DNA of 64,000 nucleotides from contig OU015567.1 in the NCBI GenBank assembly GCA_907165135.1, positions 11,103,001-11,167,000 of the forward strand, in the 5' to 3' direction. The notes under the pieces were generated by a model. It was not told the origin of the DNA. It saw only the letters and a program-made list of their open reading frames with translations, and searched no databases. A program made the translations under genes and the position numbers. Positions 50,901 to 64,000 of the stretch are shown here, in pieces. This stretch comes from Oikopleura dioica (lineage: Eukaryota; Chordata; Appendicularia; Copelata; Oikopleuridae). How positions within the stretch are numbered: position 1 is the stretch's first letter; each line of letters starts with the position of its first letter.

Positions 50901-53900
50901 TTAGAGTTGAACATGAGCCCGTGGTGAATCCATTTGCACAAAATAACTTTAGTTAGCTACTTTAACATCATTAGGATGTTTGGACAGTTTTCTGTCTCTG
51001 ATATTGTTGTTGCTTTAAAGTCTTAATCAGTGTGGTTTCATGGCCATCAGCGACATCGGAAACATGCTTGAAACTCCATCAATTGTCGATCAAGACTAGG
51101 AGCAGCCCTGATTGAAACCCGAGCTTAAAAAAACTGATGAAAGCAACCATAAGCCACTATAAAAATACAGTTAGTTTTCGGTCAAGTGCGATGATCTTCC
51201 CCTAATCGGTTTGATTCCTGGAGCAGCACCTCCACCACCGTCCGTGTCAAGTATTCCGCTTCCGGCCGGATAATGTGGCGCCACTTTGAGCTCTTGAATA
51301 AATTTTATATTGATTTTTATCGGCGCTTATCATCAAAAACCGACTTTTCAAAGATTTATATTCGTTTCCGCGCTTTGTTGTGGCGCGCGACGCTGGAGTA
51401 GTTGTTGATGGCTCATATTATTTTTTGCGAATATGTTAACGCTTCAAAAGGGGCTTCAAACAAATATCACAAAAATGGAATGTTTGGCGGCGCGGGAGGT
51501 GTCTAAAAACATTTCCAGAAAATTATCATAAGGCAACGTAATATTTGCTTTCTTTTAAAAAAGATTATATTTAAAACTCCTATTATAAACACCTCTCAAT
51601 GCTACCAAAGACGTTTTTACTCACCGGAAACCGCAGAAAATATTTTCGAAAATAGGCAAAAGTCGGAAGTGCTCAATTATCAACCCTTTTTGAATACAAA
51701 ACAGTGCCAGGCTAAAGAAATCGTTTTTGACTCGCGCATCAACAATGACTTACTGAACCGCAGGAGCCGGCTGAGATGCATTTTGCGGAGCAATGAAAAT
51801 TTCCTCGGCGAGCGGGATAAGCCGGATCATGGAAATGAAGCGAGCTCAGAGAGCAGATTGGCACGGGCGCTTCCGAATTAGGCGATTTTATTCAACGAGT
51901 ATTAAAAAAGCCACACGACTAAAAATCAGCCTCAATGATAGGTTTCTTTAACAATACAAGCATCATACAAATTCTTCGGTCGACGAATCATTCTGTACTG
52001 AAAACAAACAACTCAAGTTCTGGCTATATGTTCTACTTGTTTTCACCTGTCCACCCTTGTCCCCTGATCCCATTAGTCTGATTTTTTGGGAAGAGCGCTC
52101 ACTCTGTAATGGCAACAAATCACGTGATGAGCAGGGACTGTGGGAACCGAGCGCTGATGTCATGTAAAGGGGGCTCACTTGGCTGATTTCAATCTCATCC
52201 CTTTTGTATATTATTGTTGAGAGTTTTTGTGTATACGACACCGGTCGCGGTCGAGTTGAACAAGAGACCTTTTCCGCTTTATGCAGTGCGCTGAGGGTGA
52301 GATATTCTGATCTTGATCTCTTTTCGAAATGATCATCAAGCATACTCGCCGCGTTTCAAAGCATTTCTACGAGTGGTTCCTAATTCTTTGATAATACCAA
52401 AGGGTATTATCCAAGGGATTCCCAGTTTTTAAAAGAAGATTTCAAAAATCACTGCGAATAGATATTTGCTCAGAGAACGTGAGATAAATGTCTTGCTGCC
52501 CCTTTATGGAACTGTTAAGAAACCGCCGATGACCGAGCGGTGGCCGCGTCATTTCGCTACGCGACGACCTACTGGCCACAATTTGATCCTGTTAGGGCCA
52601 CTTGTAGCCACACAATTGACAACGGCGGTTCCACCACCACGATTTTAGTGGTGGCTACGATTTCCACAAAATCACAGCATACATGACTCTTATCTTTACT
52701 TTGTTAAGGAGTAAAGGTTTAAAAGAGCCCTTCTTTTGAAATAAAATCTTTCTTTTATAAAGTAAGCTGAACTTGACCTATTCCCCGCTTACACAGCCAA
52801 TTTAGGATCAGAAGCGCTCAACATTTTGCGTACAACAGCTAAGGCGTGATGAGCGGCGTAAACACAGCTTTGAATGTGCCGAAGTTCTAGCGCGGCATTC
52901 TACATTCACTAACATTCACTATTTTTACGAGTGACGGGCTCTGTTGAGCTCAAACTAGGGCTACATGTGTAATCGCGCTCGTGTTTTTTAGAATGGAAAA
53001 ATTATAATTTGACTCTTTCTTAATCGGATGAAAAATAATTATGGAAACCCGGCCATATGGTAAAAACGGAAAAAGTTAGCGAATGTTCATACTTTAAAGA
53101 AATCTTGTTGAAAATAGTCAATGCTTCGTCTGTTCGTATATAACCAGACCTATCAGATTCTATCAGATTGACAGAATACAATAAGTTTTTTTTCGAAAAA
53201 AATCAAATAAACCTGCGAGTGACACGAAGGCGCGGTGGCTAAAGCCGTAATTACTCTGAGTAAAAAACGTATTTGGTCGTAAATCGTATTCTGATCCATT
53301 TGAAACCACCAAGGTCACGATTGCGATCAAGAATAACAAGAGAAGTTTTATTTATTTTTTACATTTTTCCGCTGCTTCCCGATGCCGCTAGACAGAGAAA
53401 AAACTTGGTAATAATTTGACAGGTGATTGCCGGTGAAACTTGCTAAATTATTATTATGTAATCGAAGCTAGAAAAATAAGCCTAGGAAAGCATTTCCTCA
53501 ATTTTTATGTGGGAAAATTACTTCAAAGCTGGTTCATATAGTAATCGAAAGTGATTAATTCGCGGCTTTTTATATTACCTAGAAATTGTGAAATCTGTGT
53601 CCACCAACACCATGCCCCGAGTCCTTGTCTAACAGAAGAAATGCTTGACCGCAGAGCCCATCGATCCGCGGTGGGGAAATTTTATTCCGCCAAATTGGAA
53701 TTGATTTCTTTCAAGTGCAATTAGACAGGACCTGATTAATTGGGATCTTTTGAGTGTTATACTGGATTGTTGCGCGTGCTGGCCCACGCGAAGAGCACTC
53801 GTATTGTAGAACTCGGATCGGGGAAAAGCAGATTTATAAACAAAACAAACCCAAAGAAGGGTTCAATTCAAAAGTGTCCCTTCGAGTCAGCTGCATAAAA

Positions 53901-54573
53901 ACTCCTTTACGCGATGAACTATTTCTAATTATATCTTTCAAGGTCTATTATTATCGTGTATATATTAAATATGTCTGTTTTAAGCTTAAAATTATTTGAA
54001 TTTAAAATTATAATGGGATGATGAAATATCTTGAAATCAAGGAAGAAAGTAACAATAAACAGATTTCCAAAAATAAGGCGAATTTCGAAGGTGAAAGTCA
54101 AGCTCTAAAATTCAAGTTTAGATCTCGTCGCTTGCAGCGAAACCGTTCCCGACGTTCTCCATCGCGGCTCTCAACCCTTCCTCGTGATAGGTGGCGCTGT
54201 TGTGCATTTTTTCGCTGGTTGCTACGCGCGTACTGGTTACGTGCTCCGCCGTGCGCTACGCCGCCCTTGCGCTGCTCTGAGTTGCTTGGGGGTGCTGACC
54301 GTCGTTCCTTCTTTGGTGCACCAGGTGGCGCTGGTGCTTTGCCCGCTCCGGACCGCCGCGGCGCGTCCTCACGACTCCTCCAACTAACTCCTGAAACCGA
54401 GATCGACACCAAATCCCCGACCAAAGACTCGACCGCAATCGAAAACAGCCGTCTTTAGGCTTTTTACCTCAAGAAAGAGCTGCACCCAGAAAGAGAACAA
54501 TAAAACGAAAAAACACCCACATACTGACAGAATATACAGAGAATAGAATTCATAGAGATCGACGTGGATCTGA
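41978..54573. other. 12.6-kb gene desert upstream of Runx
   Basis: No coding region that I can support over 12.6 kb, in a window that elsewhere holds a gene every 2 kb or so. Open frames are short, occur on both strands and have random composition. Scattered signals: a hairpin at 47233-47271 (CTTCGGAAGCG and its complement with a bulge), a Thr-rich open frame with a leader-like hydrophobic stretch but no ATG at about 49600-49840, and a GC-rich block at 54120-54400. The likeliest content is long-range regulatory DNA for Runx; that is inference from position. AT-rich throughout except these blocks. Confidence 0.4.
54120..54400. promoter_or_regulatory. GC-rich block, probable Runx promoter or 5' leader
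   Basis: GC-rich sequence about 200 bp upstream of the first Runx-associated exon. Frames open on both strands encode Arg-rich, implausible proteins, so it is taken as promoter/leader and not as a gene. Confidence 0.35.
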
Positions 54574-54771
54574 GACGATCACAACGTGGATCCACTGAGC
54601 AGCGGGATCCTTCTGGACCCCGATCCTCACAACAAGCTTTCCAGAAAACGAGCTTTTCCAGGAGAGTCTGTCTGGGCACAACCCGGACAGGAAGATCATA
54701 GGCCAGCCAAGATTGCGGCCACAGCAAGTTCCCTCAGTGCCTGGCGGCAGACCCCGCCGCACTTTGACCAG
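54574..54771 (+). CDS. probable upstream coding exon of Runx without a visible ATG
   Basis: From about 54574 the frame is open to a GTAAAA donor at 54772 (residues such as NKLSRKRAFPGESVWAQPGQ and SLSAWRQTPPHFDQ). It splices in phase 0 to the acceptor at 54969, giving TKHPAANASMLLNDTGLNF, which runs straight into the Runx start codon region. A stop lies just upstream, and the only possible starts are GTG at 54586, or an upstream exon joined at the CTGAG acceptor. It probably encodes a longer N-terminal isoform. Confidence 0.45.
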
Positions 54772-54996
54772 GTAAAAATATCTTATTCTATTTCTATCCT
54801 TACATTTTTTAATATACAGAAACTTGCTAGTTGTCACTTTTCTTTTTGACTTCAATCGTTTTGATAAACAGAGCTTTACTTTTATGTGAATTGAAAATAC
54901 ACCTCGATTACTGATTTGAATAGTCCACTGAAAAAATAATCCATACCTTCGCTAAATGTCATTTTATAGACAAAGCATCCAGCTGCCAATGCGAGC

Positions 54997-61560
<6,564 letters not shown>

Positions 61561-63634
61561 AAATATTATAATTTATATATTTTATGACTCCCAGACACGA
61601 TTTTCCATTTAGTTATTCTTTATCATTGCTGATAAAAGAATACTTTTGACTTTATTCTTTGATAATTATTGTAAATAATGTTTCTTTCCTCTTCTTTCTG
61701 CGCACACTGAATCTGAACTGTCCTTTCTTGTTCATTTAAATGCCGATATACGCTCCTGATTGGTCAAAAGCACTCTTGGCTTAGCGCCATCTGCCAGCAG
61801 GAAATCACAAAGTACCCACTTTCCTTCTTCAATCGCGAAGTTCAGAAATTCTACTTTTAAAGACTTTATTAGAATGTTTTTGATAATTTTTCAAAATAGC
61901 ATCTGTGGAGGAGATTGTAAACTGCTAAATAAAAAATATTTACAAATCGAAAATGATCTGTCTTTTTTGATTTTTAATGCATTTGGAATTCATAAATATT
62001 CCAATAGATAAGACAAACGCAAAGGATAGGGATAGAAGAGATTGTCAGTTGATGATAGAAGGTTGTGATGTGGTGGTGCTGTTGCGCCGCCACGAGTGCC
62101 CCTGGCCAGCTCATTGGCCACCGCAAAAACCGCAAACGCACTATACTCGGCCACTATACGCCGCCATTGCAGCCCATCTTCTATTCCACGAAACTAACGA
62201 ATATCTTTGAATATCCAACACCACCAGCTCCAATAAGATCAATAATCATTTCGAAATTTCAAAAAAAAAATATAAAACTAATTATCTCATAATTATATAA
62301 AATTGCCCCTCTAGTTTGAACTTCTGACTGACATCGATCTCACGACGATGTTTGAGTATCCTTCTCTAGGATGATTCCATCGGGGTGTTTCCAGCACTGA
62401 TCTTTTCGGAAACTTCTGCGTAGCAGATGCGGACAAACTGGATTAAATTTTATTTTTTAATATCTGATCATACCGTATCAACAAAGGCTAAATCGAAGGA
62501 GGAAAACAGCTTTGGAAACATATCTGCGCTCGTTTTTTTCCTATTTGCGCTGGGCCTTTTAAAATGGCAAGTATGGCGGTTATCTCCTTGGCTCAGGTAT
62601 TGAGGGGCATTCTTGCGGCTTTTTCGAAGACAAACGTGAGTCACGTGACCTCAGACACCAAATGCGGCTGTCGGGCCGTTCCACTCGGCGACCAAATTTC
62701 GTAAAAACGATTATGTCAATGCGGTAGCGTAACATTTCCGATGCTGCCCGATCCTGCTCGCCTGTAAAGGCTTATTTTAGAAAGAAAATATTTTTCGCCA
62801 GAGCAGATCGCTCTTTTGGTCGAAAAGAGAAAGGTAGAAAAAGAGAGCAATCTGTATGGATGTCTTCGGAAATGTTGTGAATTCGGCCGGAAGTGATTCT
62901 TCATCTTGCTCCTGTAACCTAAGCCACTGGACGCGGGAGCGCTGTCTCCTAAAAGTGCACTATTTTCTCCCTCATCGATCTCATCGCTCACCGCATTTCC
63001 AAAATATTTATGAAGTTCTTCTTCAGCGGTTATTTACCGCAAACCACGTCAAATACGAAGGAAAGAAACGGATAAAATCGTTCTCGATTGTCCCTCAATC
63101 TGTACAGAATTATATAAAGCTCGATAAGGACTTGTAACTAACTGATCTAGGAATCGGCGTTTTCTAATGATTTACGATTGGAAGGCGGCGATACTGTCTC
63201 GTAATCGCACCGTAAATTCAAGGGTCTCTTCCGTCTGTGGCAAGCCTGGCATTTTCGAATTCCTCAATTCTCTTTATCGCCCGTGCTAGTTACTGGTTAA
63301 ATGTTTAGGAAATATGCGAAAGGGGGGAATTATTTTAGGTAACAGAGAGCTGCGCGCCTATCTGACGATGAAAGCAAGATCTTGAGCGGATAAGAAAGCC
63401 TTGAACCTCTATTAAACTTTCTTATCTTCTAAAGAAGTGCTCTATAATTTTGAAATCTTGATAATGATTGTATTTAAGGTTTTTGAACATTCTGGACTTT
63501 CAAGGCAGTGAAGGCGAAAATTGATTCAGGATGATTTTTCAGAATGCGTCGCGAGGACGTCAGCTTCGATCTTCTGATTGATAGGCTTTATGGTGTATCT
63601 GAAATGCATGTGATAATGTCTACGATTGAGCAAG
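61561..63634. other. 2-kb gene-free spacer downstream of Runx
   Basis: AT-rich 3' region followed by sequence with short, incoherent frames (for example near 62716-63137). No gene, RNA or repeat supported. Confidence 0.4.
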
Positions 63635-63924
63635 TTACATGATATCTCCAACGATCAAAGGCAAGTTTGGTTCAGGGTTGATAATAACGAAGCCGCGTCC
63701 AGAGTTGGCGGAATTTTGCTTCCCTTGTCTGTATGTCGCCTAAAACGATGAGTATTTGAAAATGATGCGGATTACTTACTTCTTCCATTTTCTCAGAAGG
63801 CACTTTCAGATATTTGGTTCGCTGTTCTATGAGATTATTCAGCTGATCTCGCTCTGTTCTGAGCCTCAAAGGTTCATTGTGAGAATTGAGCATATCTCCA
63901 GCTCCTTCCAAAGTATCAAGAGAT
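63635..63924 (-). CDS. 3' end of an unrecognised gene running off the right edge
   Basis: Minus strand; two exons visible, 63924-63780 and 63739-63635, joined by a 40-nt GT-AG intron. The visible product reads SLDTLEGAGDMLNSHNEPLR, a charged helix (LRTERDQLNNLIEQRTKYLK), then GRGFVIINPEPNLPLIVGDI and a stop after one more residue. The INPEP...GDI ending resembles the closing strand of RCK/TrkA-C-type ligand-binding domains of potassium channels (which end in GDxx), but the chain stops there, so this is only a hint. An acceptor at 63925 shows more exons lie upstream, beyond the window. Confidence 0.6.
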
Positions 63925-64000
63925 CTAAAATTTGATTTATGTGAAGCTAACTACAATCAACTGTTCAATGCTATTAACGGTAAAAATTATTTATAAAAAT

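Noticed and set aside
54018-54458. 146-codon open frame upstream of Runx
   Set aside because: Arg/Cys/Ala-rich, also open on the opposite strand; taken as GC-rich leader or promoter.
62716-63137. open frames downstream of Runx
   Set aside because: Short and random in composition on both strands.

Overview
The window looks like nuclear DNA from an appendicularian tunicate, most likely Oikopleura or a close relative. Genes are short and tightly packed, most introns are about 40-50 nt, and several introns only keep the reading frame if spliced at GA-AG (three in the SLK/LOK kinase gene) or GC-AG (one in the lipase gene). Many start codons also sit a few bases after an intron-like pyrimidine-AG, as expected for spliced-leader trans-splicing. 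The gene set is animal and chordate-like: AGAP, SLK/LOK, class IIa HDAC, Runx, an aristaless-type homeobox, tropomyosin, CENP-A. The species call is inference.

Layout. 1-15 kb: a partial Pro/Ser-rich gene, a PIM-like kinase (-), a small membrane protein (-), an unrecognised helical protein, an AGAP-type Arf GAP with all five modules, a JHY-like ciliary protein, an IAP-like BIR protein (-), and a cluster of unrecognised minus-strand coding fragments. 14.8-19.3 kb: a single-finger C2H2 protein (-), followed by 2.8 kb without genes that contains a GC-rich probable promoter and a 578-bp foldback element with a target-site duplication. 19.3-28.2 kb: a 16-exon SLK/LOK kinase gene with an apparent 1-nt deletion, a two-exon micropeptide gene (-), CENP-A, and a single-HMG-box protein (-). 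29-38 kb: an aristaless-like homeobox gene (-), a 3.3-kb gene-free stretch, tropomyosin, and a secreted lipase (-). 38.5-42 kb: a class IIa HDAC-like protein that has kept its regulatory N-terminus but lost the active-site residues of the deacetylase domain. 42-54.5 kb: a gene desert, very large for this genome. 54.5-61.5 kb: a Runx gene with a 4-kb intron rich in RUNX-type motifs. The right edge holds the 3' end of an unrecognised minus-strand gene.

The two largest non-coding regions lie around developmental transcription factors (Runx and the homeobox gene). This fits the known tendency of compact tunicate genomes to keep intergenic DNA mainly beside developmental regulators. There is no operon-like functional pathway here; neighbours are mostly unrelated housekeeping, signalling, chromatin and muscle genes. 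The observations most worth following up are the catalytically dead HDAC, the RUNX-motif cluster inside Runx, the GA-AG introns, the recent foldback element, and two micropeptide genes.
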